64,000 bases of DNA from Ipomoea triloba (lineage: Eukaryota > Streptophyta > Magnoliopsida > Solanales > Convolvulaceae). Below, piece by piece: positions 44,132 to 56,640 of the stretch. Where the stretch lies: positions 21,451,368 through 21,515,367 of the forward strand of contig NC_044922.1 in the NCBI RefSeq assembly GCF_003576645.1, given 5' to 3'. Position numbers and translations under genes: made by a program. Each line of letters opens with the position of its first letter. Position 1 is the stretch's first letter. Below the pieces are notes generated by a model that was not told where the DNA came from, did no database searches, and saw only the letters and a program-made list of their open reading frames with translations.

Positions 44132-46093
44132 GATAATGCTCAATATTTATTTTTAAATAAGTAATTCAAAGTATATCAATACAAGATTATATAAGAGATG
44201 TTCATGCATATGTAATTGAATGTTGAATTTGTTTTTTTTTTAAATCGGTAATTGAACGTCGAATTTGTTTATTTAAATCTGTAATTCAAAGTATATGAAT
44301 GCAAGATAATATATGAGATATTGATTATAATTGTCACTAAAATAAATGTTTCAAATTTTTAAAAACGATAGTCAAAATACTTAGTCTAAAAATGATAGTA
44401 TAAATAAATACTACTTTTGGTAATTAAAATTTATACATTTTAAATCATACGTAGTATTAATAAAGAAATATGATTTGCCTTTAAAGTGAACAACTGTGAT
44501 GTAGTCCAAAAAATAGTACGGGGTAGTTTCTCGCTTCAATTTATTGGGTTATTTGAATGTCTTCTTTGTCAACAAATTCTACCTAAGTAATAAATATGAT
44601 TGGTTTCAAATTATTTTTTTTAAATTTTTTTGTATGTTATTAATAGAATACTTGGTAAATAAATATATAACATTATTTTGTATTATAACATTTATACAAA
44701 ATATTTAATTACAAGATAGTGTAAAAAGAAAACAATGAATAATGTAGTGAATATAATTAATTAATGAATTTTAAATAAAGACAATATAAGTAATGAAATT
44801 ATATCTCTTTTTAAATTTTTTTGATAATGAATAATTTTTATTGTAGAAAATAAAGACTATATAACTAATACAATTAATCTCTTTTTTAATTTTTTGATAA
44901 TAAATAATTTTTATTATAGAAAATAAAGACAATATAACTAATTAAATTATATCTCTTTTTTAATTTTTTGATAATGAATTTTTTTTGAATAAAGGCATTG
45001 TAAACATCTAAATTAAAGAAATGCCTATAAGAGTAATAGAATGAGTACTTAATTTTCAATAATGTACTCTTAACATATTCTTAGTATATGTTTAACAATT
45101 ATACCAGCTTTGATTAGGATGAGATTCGAACCTAAGACCTTTCTTATAGAAATTAATGGGTAAGTTAAAAGTTAACGGAATATTCCGTTACTAAAGTTAA
45201 AAGTTAACGGATTGTGGGGTTATTTAAGCGAATAAAATAATATAATAGAGGGTAAAGAAGAAAAATCATAAAAATTACTAAAATCAAAATAATATGAACC
45301 ATTCGTTTAAGTAAATAATTACACCAACCTTTTTTCCTTCCCATTAGAACTCTAACATTATTGGCTCTTATTAAAATTATAGATGTAGATATATAAATAA
45401 ATAAATATATATATATATATACACACACACCTATGATTTAAAAACTAGAATGCACAACAATGTGCTCAGGAAGGCTTAACTATATGCACTCTAAGGCAAA
45501 ACAATATTCACTTCGAAGGGACAACATTGTGCTTTAGAAGGCATAACAATGTGCTCTGCAAGAAGGGAAAACATGCACTAGAAGAAAAAAAATAACTTAC
45601 TTTCACAAAGTTACCAAAATGCCACCGCATTTAAAAAAAAAATTGTTTCATTTTGACTGTTGATTTGGAATGAATCAGTGGTTGTGATTAAACCATATTT
45701 TTCACCTAAGGCTTCTATTTCACATGATCCGTTATATATGTGTGTGTGAGGAAAATGCTTCTTACCCCTCCTAATTTTTTCTTACTAAAATCCCTCCATG
45801 ACATGTCTTATGATCATTAGGTGCCATGGATTGACTGACCTGATCACCTTTTAATGAAAGGTAAAGTAACCAGTCAAACATTGCCATGTTATGAGGAAAA
45901 TTACTAAGGAATTTTTTTTTTTTAAGGGTGAATAACATTACTCTATATAAAATTCAAGGCAAATTAGTTAAATTAATGCCTAATTTAGTCATTGACTATA
46001 GTGGTTTTTCTCGATTTAGTAGATGACTTTTTATGCTTAATTAGGTCCTAAACATCGATGATTTTACCTAGTTGAGTCTTCTACTTCTGTTGG
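44132..46093. other. Intergenic, AT-rich
   Basis: A diverged tandem repeat of about 78 bp lies at 44800-44990 (TTTTTGATAATGAATAATTT units). A B-box-like GATTCGAACC is at 45124. A short TA/CA run lies near 45405-45431. No gene seen. Confidence 0.5.
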
Positions 46094-46213
46094 CTATTAG
46101 AATCAATGACTAAATCCAGAAAAATCACTATAGTCGAGTAGTAAAATTGATAAAACCACAATTGTTGATAATTAAATTAGGTAAAAATAATTATAGTTGA
46201 TAACTAAATTATG

Positions 46214-46922
46214 GAGTTAATTCCATTTTTGGTCCTAGATTTATATGTGACAATCCACTTTTAGGGTGTGTTTGGTTCGCACATGGGAATCGGAATCGGA
46301 ATGGGTATCAAATAATTGGTAATGGTAATGGGTTTTGGTGAAAGTATTTAGCATGTTTGGTAGTTGGGTGGAATGTGAATGATTATTAATAGTTGATGAA
46401 GAAAAGAGGAAGGGAGATGAAACCCTTATATAATAAGGGTATGGGTTTTCTCATTAATGGTGTATTCCAAACCCATAGTAGCATTCACAAAACCTATCAA
46501 CCAAACACAAGCAATCACTTTCATACCCATTCCTTATGCCTAAACCCACCAACCAAACACACCCTTAGTCTTTTTTTATTAGAGCATCCACTTTTGGTCC
46601 TAGTATTATTGTGGCATGACCAATTTTGGTTCTCCAGCAACAAAATCGTTGAAATATCGTTAAATACAAAGACATTTCAATCTCTTATATACAAAGTATG
46701 TTGAACCGCTATATTTTTTATGTTTATTTTTTTGAAAACATTCATAATTGAAGACCGAAATGTCATTGTATTTAACGATATTTAAACTGATTTGTTGATA
46801 AATTAAAAGACCAAAATTGGTCATGCCACAATAATACTAGGACCAAAAGTGGATGCTCTAATAAAAAAGGACTAAAAGTGGATTGTCACCTATAAATCTA
46901 GGACCAAAAATGAAATTAACTC
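46214..46922. mobile_element. Long-TIR MITE family A, copy 2 (10-bp TSD)
   Basis: Ends GAGTTAATTCC and GAAATTAACTC, long inverted arms, perfect 10-bp duplication ctaaattatg at 46204-46213 and 46923-46932. The tandem unit at 47152-47490 carries the same site empty. A Tourist-like MITE (46264-46564) is nested in the left arm. Confidence 0.93.
46264..46564. mobile_element. Tourist-like MITE nested in family A copy 2
   Basis: Ends GGGTGTGTTTGGTT and AACCAAACACACCC, flanked by TTA at 46261-46263 and 46565-46567. PIF/Harbinger type by its TTA duplication. Confidence 0.9.
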
Positions 46923-47151
46923 CTAAATTATGTATTGATATAAGAGAAATTACCAAGTTATTCTAACAGAAGACTCAATTAGGCAAAATTATCAAAGTTC
47001 AAGACCCAATTAAATATAAAATATTATTTAAGACTAAATTGAGAAAAAGTCATTTAGGACTAAATTCAAAAACTAAATTGGGTATTAACTCCAAATTAGT
47101 TGTTTTGAATTGCTTTACACGTAACACCTGACCAAATCGGCCTTCACTTTG

Positions 47152-47490
47152 CTATTAGAATCAATGACTAAATCCAGAAAAACCACTATAATTGAGTAGT
47201 AAAATAGATAAAACCACTGTTTTTGATAAGTAAATTAAGTAAAAATAATTATAGTTGATAACTAAATTATGTATTGATATAAGAGAAATTACTAAGTTAT
47301 TCTAACAGAAGACTCAATTAGATAAAATTATCAAAGTTTGGGACCCAATTAAACATAAAATACTATTTAAGATTAAATTGAGGAAAAGTCATTTAGTACT
47401 AAATTCAAAAACTAAATTGAGTATTAACTCCAAATTAATTGTTTTGAATTGCTTTACACGTAACACCCAACCAAACCGGCCTTCACTTGG
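47152..47490. repeat. 339-bp tandem duplication, unit 2 (empty site)
   Basis: Diverged copy of 46094-47151 with a single AACTAAATTATGTATTGA at 47269-47286, where unit 1 holds the MITE. Confidence 0.9.
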
Positions 47491-47669
47491 AAATTTTTCA
47501 CAACAAAGGGAAAGTTTGCTTCTACTGTACGATCCGATTTGCAGAAAATTCCCACCGCTGCAAAATTTCCCAAAAATTTTGTTTGCCGCTATTGATTAAC
47601 ATTTTTTTAAAAAAAATCTTTGGGTGATGGGGAACTTGTACTCTATTTCTGATGATGCACTTATTTATC

Positions 47670-47950
47670 GGAGTCTTGGTAAAAACTAAATAGTTAGCTG
47701 ATTGGGTTAGTGAGTTTGACTAGTTGATAACATTCGCTGAATGTAGAAATTAAAGATGTTTAGTAAATTAGCGGTTAGTTGATAGCTAATTACATGCATA
47801 ATGATTTTTAAAAATATTAAAAAAGCTATTTTGAGCAATTTTTTAAAACAATAAGCTATTACAAAAAGCTACTTAATCAAAAGTTCATATTGACTGTTTA
47901 ACTAAATCAAACAACTAATAGTGGTCAAACAAGTCAAAATTAATTGAGCC
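47670..47950. mobile_element. Decayed relative of the Tourist-like MITE at 15988
   Basis: Shares AGCTATTACAAAAAGCTA and GTGGTCAAACAAGTCAAAAT type blocks in inverted orientation, but clean ends are missing. Confidence 0.45.
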
Positions 47951-48539
47951 TAGGCGCCGGCCGACCGACTAGGCCGGTAGGCCGATTATCTATTGTTAAT
48001 TTTTTAATGAGTTATTTTTACTCAATACAACATTGATTTGAGCGAAATAATAATTATGTTAATAAACATGCTATTGTTTTTCCAACAATACATTGTGGTA
48101 TTATAAAAATTGTTATTCATTAATAAATAAATAAATTAAATAAGATAAAATCATGCATATTTCAGCTTTAATAATCATACTTTTAATCTTCAGTCACCTC
48201 TTCATGGAATGTGGCATTTTTGGAGAAATCATGAAGTTTAAAAGTAGACTAACACTATTGTGAGACCGTCACACGGACATGTCGGATGAAAATGAAAATT
48301 TAATATTAATCAAGTTTGTTACTTCTAAGGAAAAGTATATACTTTTGAAGTTAAATATAATATATAATTTATAATTAAGATGTAAAGCTATTATGTTTTT
48401 ATTATAAGTAACAATTATGTATTTTATTTATAATTAATATTATATTTACCTGCATAAATATTACATTTTGAGTAGTATAAGTATTATATTTTCATTTTCG
48501 CTCTCATACAAGTTTTTGTCTGTGTCAAAGTATCTGTGT
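47951..48539. other. Intergenic DNA
   Basis: AT-rich, no gene. Near-inverted motifs TGTGAGACCGTCACACGGAC (48268) and GTCTGTGTCAAAG...GTGTCACGG (48516-48544) may be ends of a small decayed element. Confidence 0.4.
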
Positions 48540-48645
48540 CACGGTATACACTCCCAAATGGATGATGAGAGTGGGTTCGAGCCTGCCTTAGTGGAGGCAA
48601 CTATTGACTCTTTGTGCTTCAGTAGGTTGAGAAAATAGCTATATG
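48540..48645 (+). mobile_element. Possible SINE fragment
   Basis: GGTTCGAGCC (48573-48582) is a B-box match, followed by TGCCTTAGTGGAGGCAA, a stretch of the kind seen downstream of B boxes in tRNA-derived SINEs. No A box found. Confidence 0.45.
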
Positions 48646-48939
48646 AACAGATATTACATTGTAACAGAGTCAGTAGTATATGCATATATTGGCTTAAAGG
48701 TTTGTTGGATGAATGGCGTGAAAAAAGTAGGGAGTAAAAGAAATATAATGAAAAGGGCAGCGAATGATGAGGTGAAGCAATTATCCAGGAACGGAACCGT
48801 TGCGTCAGTCCAATAATATCCAGAAAATCTCGCGCAGTCGTTTGGCTTCTTCCCTCCCTGCAATCCATTCTTTACACGTCTGTATAGTACTGTCACTGCA
48901 AATTGCAAATTGCAAAACCACCTCAGCCACTGCACGTTT

Positions 48940-48947
48940 TAGGGTTT
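48940..48947 (+). promoter_or_regulatory. Telo-box upstream of P0
   Basis: TAGGGTTT (AAACCCTA inverse), 86 bp before the P0 ATG. Telo-boxes are common in plant ribosomal-protein promoters. Confidence 0.65.
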
Positions 48948-49032
48948 CTGAGCGCGCATATATATATATATATCGAATATCTCTTTTTCTCGATCTCTCG
49001 CTGGGGACTGGAAAGCAATATAAGATAATATA

Positions 49033-50488
49033 ATGGCGGTGAAGGTGACTAAGGCGCAGAAAAAGATAGCGTATGATTCTAAGATCTGCAAGCTGCTAGA
49101 TACCTACTCTCAAATACTGGTGGTGAGCGCCGACAATGTAGGGTCCAAGCAGCTCCAGGACATCCGCAGGGGGCTCCGTGGTGATTCCATCATCCTCATG
49201 GGTAAGAACACCATGATGAAGCGCTCCATCCGCATGCATGCTGAGAAGACCGGCAACTCTGCTATTCTCGCCCTCGTTCCTTGTCTCGTCGTCAGTTCTC
49301 TCTCTCTCTCTTCGCACAACCTTTTTCCTCACTTTCTTTATTTTTTTCTTTATTATATGTTATCTATTATATATAACTAACGTCTCCGATGAGCATATAT
49401 GTTATAAAAATCTTGTTAGCATTTCGATCTAGTATATCTGTTATTCGTGTGTATGTGTGTGTATTTGAGCTTTAATTTGCGTTGCGTGGATTATTATATA
49501 TTTTTCATGTAAAATAACAGAACAATGTGGGATTGATCTTCACTAAAGGAGATCTGAAAGAAGTGAGCGATGAAGTTTCCAAGTACAAGGTATATTCAAT
49601 TGGATCAGTGTATTTTTGGGTTTATATATGCAAATTCAATTTAATTTCAAAGGTAGGTATATATAAATGATGGAATATTTGGTTGATCTGAGCATGCATG
49701 AATACAGGTTGGAGCACCAGCAAGGGTTGGCCTTGTTGCTCCAGTTGATGTGATTGTTCCCCCTGGAAGCACTGGACTTGATCCTTCCCAAACCAGTTTC
49801 TTTCAGGTCTTCAATAATTTCTTTCTTTAATTTATTAATTTCCAAGCTAAGCTTAAGCTAATCTTTCCGATCCAATCCGATCCGATCCTTTAATTTGCTA
49901 GCTAGAATAGCTTTTATATATCTCATGCTTCAATTCATTCTTCAGGCCTTGAACATCCCTACAAAGATCAACAAAGGTACAGTGGAAATCGTTACCCCAG
50001 TGGAAATTATCAAGAAGGGTGAAAAGGTGGGGTCGTCTGAGTCTGCTCTTCTCTCAAAGCTGGGCATCAAGCCATTCTCATACGGATTGATTGTGGAGAA
50101 TGTGTATGATGATGGATCTGTGTTTGACCCCAAGATTCTTGAGCTCACAGAAGATGATCTTGTCGAGAAATTTGCTGCCGGCTTGACCAATGTCATCTCC
50201 CTCTCCATGGCTCTTGCATACCCAACTCTTGCTGCAGTGCCCCACATGTTCATCAATGGATACAAGAATCTTCTCTCCTTTGCAATAGCAACAGACTACT
50301 CCTTCCCACTGGCTGACAAGATAAAAGAATATCTAGAGGATCCAACCAAATTTGCTGCTGCTGCCCCAGTGGAAGCAGCTGCTGCTGCCACCACTGAATC
50401 AGCTCCTCCTGCCAAGGAGGATGAGAAGAAACAAGAATCTGAGGAATCTGACGAGGATGACTTTGTTGGTGGATTGTTTGGTGACTGA
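49033..50488 (+). CDS. RPP0: 60S acidic ribosomal protein P0
   Basis: Base of the ribosomal stalk: P0 binds 28S rRNA and carries the P1/P2 dimers that recruit translation GTPases. Exons 49033-49290, 49521-49589, 49708-49806 and 49946-50488; all introns GT-AG (first donor GTCAGT) in phase 0; 969 bp, 322 aa, normal for P0. The L10-type rRNA-binding domain shows [44 protein letters not shown] and [13 protein letters not shown]. An Ala-rich hinge ([16 protein letters not shown]) precedes the acidic tail [14 protein letters not shown]. In most P-proteins the tail ends GFGLFD-like; here a Gly separates Phe and Asp. A telo-box lies upstream. Its 3' end converges with CDC6. Confidence 0.96.
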
Positions 50489-51088
50489 TTATTTAGTAGT
50501 AGTTAATTTAAGGTAGCCATGGCTCAGCTCGCTCCCTGTGATGTGATTGTTAGCTTTGGTGTATGCCTTGCTAGTTATTAGATTTTCATATACATTAACC
50601 TAAATTTGGTTTAGTTTCTCATCAACTAGCAACAATTATTGATCAATCTCCCTTTTGTTTGGTGAAATACACTCACTCCCATCTTCCTGCAATTTATATA
50701 GATTTAATACTCAAAATACTCATCTCTTTTACTTTACTTTATTACCTGCAAACGAATGCGAATCACTGACTAGCAAGAATTATTCATCAATTTCCCTTTT
50801 GTTTAGTGAAATACACTACACACTCATCTTAGCTTCCTGCAAGATTTATATATTACTATACATTTAATTTAACTTCTTTTGTATAGAGCATACATAATGG
50901 TTGGTATACAAGGCTGTGCTCCTCAAATTTATCTATTAATCATAAGCAAATAATACAAGTAGCATTTGACTTTTTGTATAGGACATCCTATATAAATTAC
51001 TCTTCCTTCAATTTGTTAGCAACTAATTCTTCTCCTCTCAATGCACAGCAGCATCGAAGCAAATACTAGATGGTCATTCAGCAGCTTC
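50489..51088. other. Convergent 3' regions of P0 and CDC6
   Basis: 600 bp holding both 3' UTRs. A GATCAATCTCCCTTTTGTTT block near 50641 recurs diverged near 50785. No coding sequence. Confidence 0.6.
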
Positions 51089-54000
51089 TTATTGAAGACA
51101 GTTCCGAAAGAAGCGAATACCCTGTTCCAAAAAAAGTGTAAAATATACAGCCTTATGACATGTAAGTAGAAGAAAAAATGAGGTTGGATTACACCTACCT
51201 GCAAGGCAAAAGTAATGTCTGCTTCATCTACTTTTAAGGTTACTCTTCTTAATTTAACTTCTCGAGATTGTCCCATCTTTAGAAGACCCTGCACCAAGTT
51301 TTTTCTTCAATTTCTTTGCTCTTTTCTCTAAAAAGGCATGAATCTGAGGAAATTATCATTATACAAGGGTGTGGTTTAGTCCTTACCTGGTCAGCAAGCA
51401 CTCTGCACATACTTGACAGTTCCATAACACCAACAGCTGGGACTAAAGTTGATCTACAGACATCTATGTAATATTTGCTCAACTACACCAGTATAACACA
51501 ATGATATCAATATCATATTTTACAAATAAAAAATAATGCTTAAGTTAATATAATTAATAATAAAAGCATTATTTTACCTCGCCTATTGTGCCATCTTTTT
51601 TCCCCCCTCGAAACAGTTTTACAGCAGAGCAAAGAATGATCTGTTACAAAAGATCAATTAAGTAATACATAGCTAATGGTGTGTTTGAAGCAAGTAAAGC
51701 ACCAGCATACAGTGGAGCATGCTAGACAAAATGCGATGAAAACAAATATACCTGTTGATGTTGAGGAAGAGATTGTATGGTGTCCACTGCTGGAGATTTA
51801 TACGCGTTTGATAAGGCCCTAGCAACGTGATCAACCCTTACCTATAAAAGTTACAAATTGGGTTAGAGTAATAGCAGCAAATCAGACTCCTAATTACAAT
51901 AATGCACCTCAATTGACTTACAATATTGTTATCTGGCATCCGCAATATATTGCAAGGGGCATCAGAAACTCCCGTCTCAAGGGAAGTCAAATTTAGGCTG
52001 TTGATAGAGTCTCTAATCTCAGTTTCTAACACCTCAATTGCACTCCTAAAACAACAGTCAGAAAAATACAATATTTAAGTTTCAATGGCTAGTAATAAAC
52101 CATCCACCTCCATATCTGGGAGTAAACTCCTTTTAGGGGGAGGAATTTCTTGCTTTCACTTAATTAATGAAGTTGCTGGAATGTTGTCACCTACCTGCAA
52201 ATTGACAGTGCTTTCCTCATATCTCCAGATGCAGATGCAATTTTCTGTGATTTAAGAAGCACAATGAGTAAATGCACTGTGTCAAAATAATAAAACAAAT
52301 GTGCAGCATAAATAATAAAACAAATGTGCAGCATACATTAAATTCCAGATTGAACTCAACATTTTGGAAAGCAATAATCAGAATGGGTTTCCAGGAAATG
52401 CAGTGTGCCAAATATGAGAGTGGACTATAAATTCAAATGCGGTAAGAAAATGGATGCTAGTGAGCCTACCCTAGCACAAAGCTCCAGTGCTTGAGGCTGG
52501 AAGACAATGTATGGAAGTGCCTGCAGAAGAAAGCAAATGGGAGTATAAATAACTAGGCAAATATTATCAAGATCGCTATCAGACATTATTCTCAAAGAAA
52601 ATTCAACAATGGCAAAACAATGAATATGGTAAGATGTTACTAGTTATAGTAGGTCCCCTCCAAGCCCTGCCTAATTAACGGAGCACATAAGAATAGGATA
52701 TGACCTCTGATTATATTTAAGATTCAGCATGAATTATGTCATGAATAAATTTCATTCAGTTTCACTTGGAATAGAACCCCAAAATCATATGTTTCCATCT
52801 GAGATTACTTGTCTTGATTTAGTATTTATCACAAAGGTATCCAGTAAAAGGCATATGCTTAAAGGAAATTAGAAAACTGAAGCTTAAACTAAGAAAACTC
52901 ATTTTGTAGGTAAAGAAAAGACATAATTACCGCCAATCTTTGTCGAAGAATCATGATGATTTGGTCCTTGGAGTATGCACGAAATGTTATGACCATTGGC
53001 TTGCCTAGTAAAAGAAAGCAGGACATGTTAAATTGTCTAATATAGTACGCAGCATATGTGTTGTATCATCGGAGATGAACTGCAAAATGAAAAGAGGTAA
53101 ACCCAGCATAAAGGTAACTTAGAAAAATACTCACAGTTCAAGGATTGCAGTTTTGGAAGGAATCTATCAGCTAGGTCAATTGCATTAGCAATTCCTGGTA
53201 AGGAAGAAGCCAAAATATGAGCAATCTTAAGCAAAAACAACTTATTACCATCAGCATCAAACATGAAACATGCACATAACTAGAGAAAGAAACATTCTTA
53301 TTTCTAGTACCTAATACAATACATCTGGAGGAAGGAAATGTTGTTAGCATGAATAGATCATGAAGCACAGCTCGGTCTTGGGTTATCAAATAATCCAACT
53401 CATCAGCTATTATTAACCTGTTTAAGAATTAAACATCACTATTAATCATTGAAGAATAGTATCAAACTTCCAGCAGATTTGGAAATACCAAAGGGATTGC
53501 AACTAGCGGAGTTACAAAAACTACATCACTTTTGAGTTCAGAATGTGCCTTACATCATGCTTGTACCGGCTTGCTGCTTAAGAGAGAATAGGTTCTGAAG
53601 AAGCTGCAATGGTGTTGTAGAGCCACTGAGTTTTTTCTTAGGTTGAATCTTTTCAAGTATCTGTAAAAGATATCAAAATGTAAGCACAAACAAGCTTGTA
53701 CCATAATGCATTTGAATGACTGACAATTGACAAACCTTGTTGAAAATTTCAGAAGTCTTTGTCAGAGAAGTGCAGTTGATGGTTAATATATCTGGTTGTT
53801 GAAAGTTCACCTGAATACATAGAAAATAGTTTTTAGAGAACTAGTTTAGGAAGTTGGCTTAATAATATTACTACACATTCATAGTTATATCAAGTTAACC
53901 AGTATGCAAGTATAGACAGATCAAAGACAACATGCTTCCAATACTGTTTACAATCAAGAAATGTAATTTTCTTTAAAAGGAATAAGCAAGGTCTCTAACT

Positions 54001-55074
54001 TGCATACAATCTTACAAAGCTAACAGATGTGATTCACTCAGCAGAATATACACTAATAAACTGAATTACAAACAATGCACATATCATATTTATATGGAAA
54101 AATACTGTTGCTCTCAAACATTGCGCTATATGTGTTCAGACTGCAATGCTCCTCATATTTCAGACTATCTATTATCATCCATGTGATGATGATGATGATA
54201 AGAGCATTACCTTCTTAGCCCAATCAACCAATGCTTCTTTGACCTTTTCAATTGAGAGTGACTTCCCAGTCCCTGGACACCCAGAAACATACAAACTTCC
54301 AGCCTTCCCCTGCTCAACACATTGCTTGCAAAATTCCAGAACACGATTTTGCTCAGCATCTCGACACATTATGGTTGATGGAGCAGTAGATACATGCAAT
54401 GCCTCCTTCACAGCATTTAATTGCTCGGGATCTATTTTTACAGAAGATAAAAATAGTAAATCACGCATCACTAGAGAGCTACAGTGATATTATATCTTCC
54501 AGAACACATAACTAAACAAAATTCAAACTAAAATGAAAAAAAAAACCGTGTATAATCAAAATCAGATAAACCTCACATCATATATCCAATTAAATAGACT
54601 AAGTTAATACTAAATAAATTAAACTTGCCTCTAGAATTCCAGAGCGGTTTCTCAATAAAACTCTCCATTAACCTCCTTTTGACCGGAGATTTACTCATTT
54701 TTACTGCTTTATCACCAGTGTTTTCCCCAATTCCCTATAATCAAGACTCAAGAGTAAGCCTATCAATTAGAGCTGTGTACATGCTTACAGATCTAGAACA
54801 GTAGGCATATCAATCAAATCAATGCAATGAGCATTACCTTTGCGGGACTGCTCGGGCTGTCAATGAGGCATCGCCGAGGCGACTTCAATTTCGCCGGAGA
54901 CCTTTCCACCGGCAGAGGAGTTGAAGAAACCAGACCATTCGTTAGAGAAGAATCGGACCCGAATCTACGTTTCTGAGGAGTAGAGACTTGCATCTCCACG
55001 TTGACGGCCACCGGATCTGCTGCTTTGTTCCCGCCGGCGAGTCTAGGCGAGCGGCGTGTGGCTAAAACCGTCAT
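51089..55074 (-). CDS. CDC6: Cell division control protein 6 (origin licensing ATPase)
   Basis: AAA+ ATPase that, with ORC and CDT1, loads the MCM2-7 helicase at origins in G1, in the nucleus. Exons: 55074-54838, 54734-54629, 54431-54211, 53810-53736, 53660-53554, 53417-53311, 53194-53135, 53004-52931, 52520-52470, 52244-52195, 52045-51922, 51841-51752, 51640-51578, 51482-51387, 51288-51199, 51121-51089. Phases close at every join: 1584 bp, 527 aa, the plant CDC6 size. Intron 2 has a GC donor (AGAG-GCAAGT); the rest are GT-AG. The N-terminus is basic with Ser/Thr-Pro sites (STPQKRRF, RSPAKLKSPRR, DSPSSP), likely CDK targets. Walker A GCPGTGKS, Walker B LIIADELDYL, sensor 2 area SGDMRKALSICR, C-terminal winged helix. 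No break seen. Confidence 0.96.
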
Positions 55075-55195
55075 CTTTAAGCACGTCGTAGAATTGAATA
55101 GCCGGGAATGATCTTCAGCAATTGACGTTTATTGAGCAGATTAATACGGGTTGTGTGTGTATCCATTATATGCATATGGCATCCAGAGATTCTGC

Positions 55196-55203
55196 GCGCG
55201 AAA
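55196..55203 (-). promoter_or_regulatory. E2F-type site upstream of CDC6
   Basis: TTTCGCGC on the minus strand matches the E2F consensus TTTSSCGC, 122 bp upstream of the CDC6 ATG. Confidence 0.7.
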
Positions 55204-55224
55204 GAGGCAGGCATAGCTGGTGTA

Positions 55225-55232
55225 TTTGGCGC
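55225..55232 (+). promoter_or_regulatory. E2F-type site upstream of CDC6
   Basis: TTTGGCGC matches TTTSSCGC, about 150 bp upstream of the CDC6 ATG. Plant CDC6 genes are known E2F targets at G1/S. Confidence 0.7.
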
Positions 55233-55350
55233 CACTTTTTTGGGTGTAATTTTGAAGCCCCGTTTGCCAGTTGCGCGCCGCGATTGGGCAAATTATATCG
55301 CTCCACCTTTAAAACATCTTCATTTTTTTTTATATTAAATACGGAGTATC

Positions 55351-55520
55351 AATTAGGGATGTTAATAGGGCTCGAACCTAATGGGTTAGCCCGACAAAAC
55401 TTGAAATCGATAGGGCTATGGCTTGAATTAGCTCGATAAAAAAATTACTCTGATGAGCCCAAAACTAATAAGTCCGATGGCCCAATAGAGCTAGTCCAAA
55501 ATTAAATGGACTAGCCCGAT
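55351..55520. repeat. GGGATGT repeat, copy 1
   Basis: AATTAGGGATGTTAATAGGG followed by AGCCCGA/GGGCTA-rich DNA. It resembles the right end of 62508-62889, seen in inverse. Probably a MITE fragment. Confidence 0.5.
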
Positions 55521-55709
55521 AACCCGAACTATTGAAATCTATTCTTTATTATAGAAGTGATGTGAAACATAACATACATGGAATTTATAGGGTGAATTCA
55601 TCTTTATTAATTTTTTTATTACTAGGGTACATTTTAAAATAAAATTTTAATAAATATATCACAATATAAATTATTTTTACAATAATAAATAATGAAAAGT
55701 TAAAAACTT

Positions 55710-56637
55710 ACTAGGAATGAGGTGTGTATTCCTTGTTCGTTGTATGCCTCTTTTATTTCCTTTGGCCTTCTGAGGTGTGTTTGGTCTACGAGCTATCTTG
55801 GGTTCGCCCTTGTGGGCTTTTCTTTGAATAGACCATGCCTCAACGTTGGTGCTTTACGGTAAGAAGTTGCACCCTGACCCCGGCTGAACGGTGGTCGGGT
55901 AGAAATTTTTCAAATCCGTTGGCGGTTTGTCCAGAGTCGCTGCTGGCCCATAGTAGTTAATCCCGTTGGGGTTTCTGATTTTGATCTGCTCCCTAGTTTT
56001 TGCCGTTTGCTGGCCTGCGTGTCGATGTATTTTTAGGCCTACGTGCCACTTTTAGTCTATGATGGACTATTCTGTTTAATTGTTATGTTTTCGTATTGTA
56101 TTCTGAGTGGCTTGTGTGCCTATGGGATTGGTGGGCCTGGGTGCCTTGTGCTGTGCTTGGTATGTGTTACACCTGTTTTCCTTGAAGCAGGTGTTATGTT
56201 GTCGGAGTTGCGGCAGGACGGCACATGGTGCTTAGTTCATAGGCATGGTGCTTATATATAGTGCTGGTTTTGGTGTGTGGCAGCTGTTTAGTTTCTGTCT
56301 TACTGGATAGTCCCGAAAACAGTCGTTATGTTGCCGAAATTCCGAGTGCTTATTGGAGGACTTATGCTTCTCACAAGCTCCTCCAGCTGCATTTATTCGT
56401 TTAATTTTTTCTTTATTTATGTTTGGGCTTTAGTTAGCTTGAACAATTCTTTTTAGTTTTCATTCTTTAGACATGGGCTAAATTTCTGGCCTTGGGTCCA
56501 TTCTTTAATTTATTAGTTCATTAGTTAGAATGGGTCTGTTCTTTAGGCCCTTATTTGATTTATGGTCACTTTTGGGCCATCTTTTGTAATACATTTATTT
56601 TTTGGTTACTAATAAATCTTTCTTTCGAAAAAAAAAA
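55710..56637 (+). mobile_element. Possible 3' tail of a plant LINE
   Basis: GC-richer than its surroundings, no long ORF, ending in TTACTAATAAATC, TTTCTTTCG and a 10-bp A-run at about 56627-56636. This ending is typical of plant L1 3' untranslated regions. Target duplication not established. Confidence 0.5.
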
Positions 56638-56640
56638 TTA

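Larger units (their letters stand above)
46094..47151. repeat. 339-bp tandem duplication, unit 1 (occupied by a MITE)
   Basis: Starts CTATTAGAATCAATGAC. Without the 709-bp insertion and its 10-bp duplication it is 339 bp, the same length as unit 2 at 47152-47490. Confidence 0.9.

Noticed and set aside
54146..54487. Plus-strand ORF of 113 aa
   Set aside because: Lies opposite CDC6 exon 3 with the Walker A motif; a shadow.
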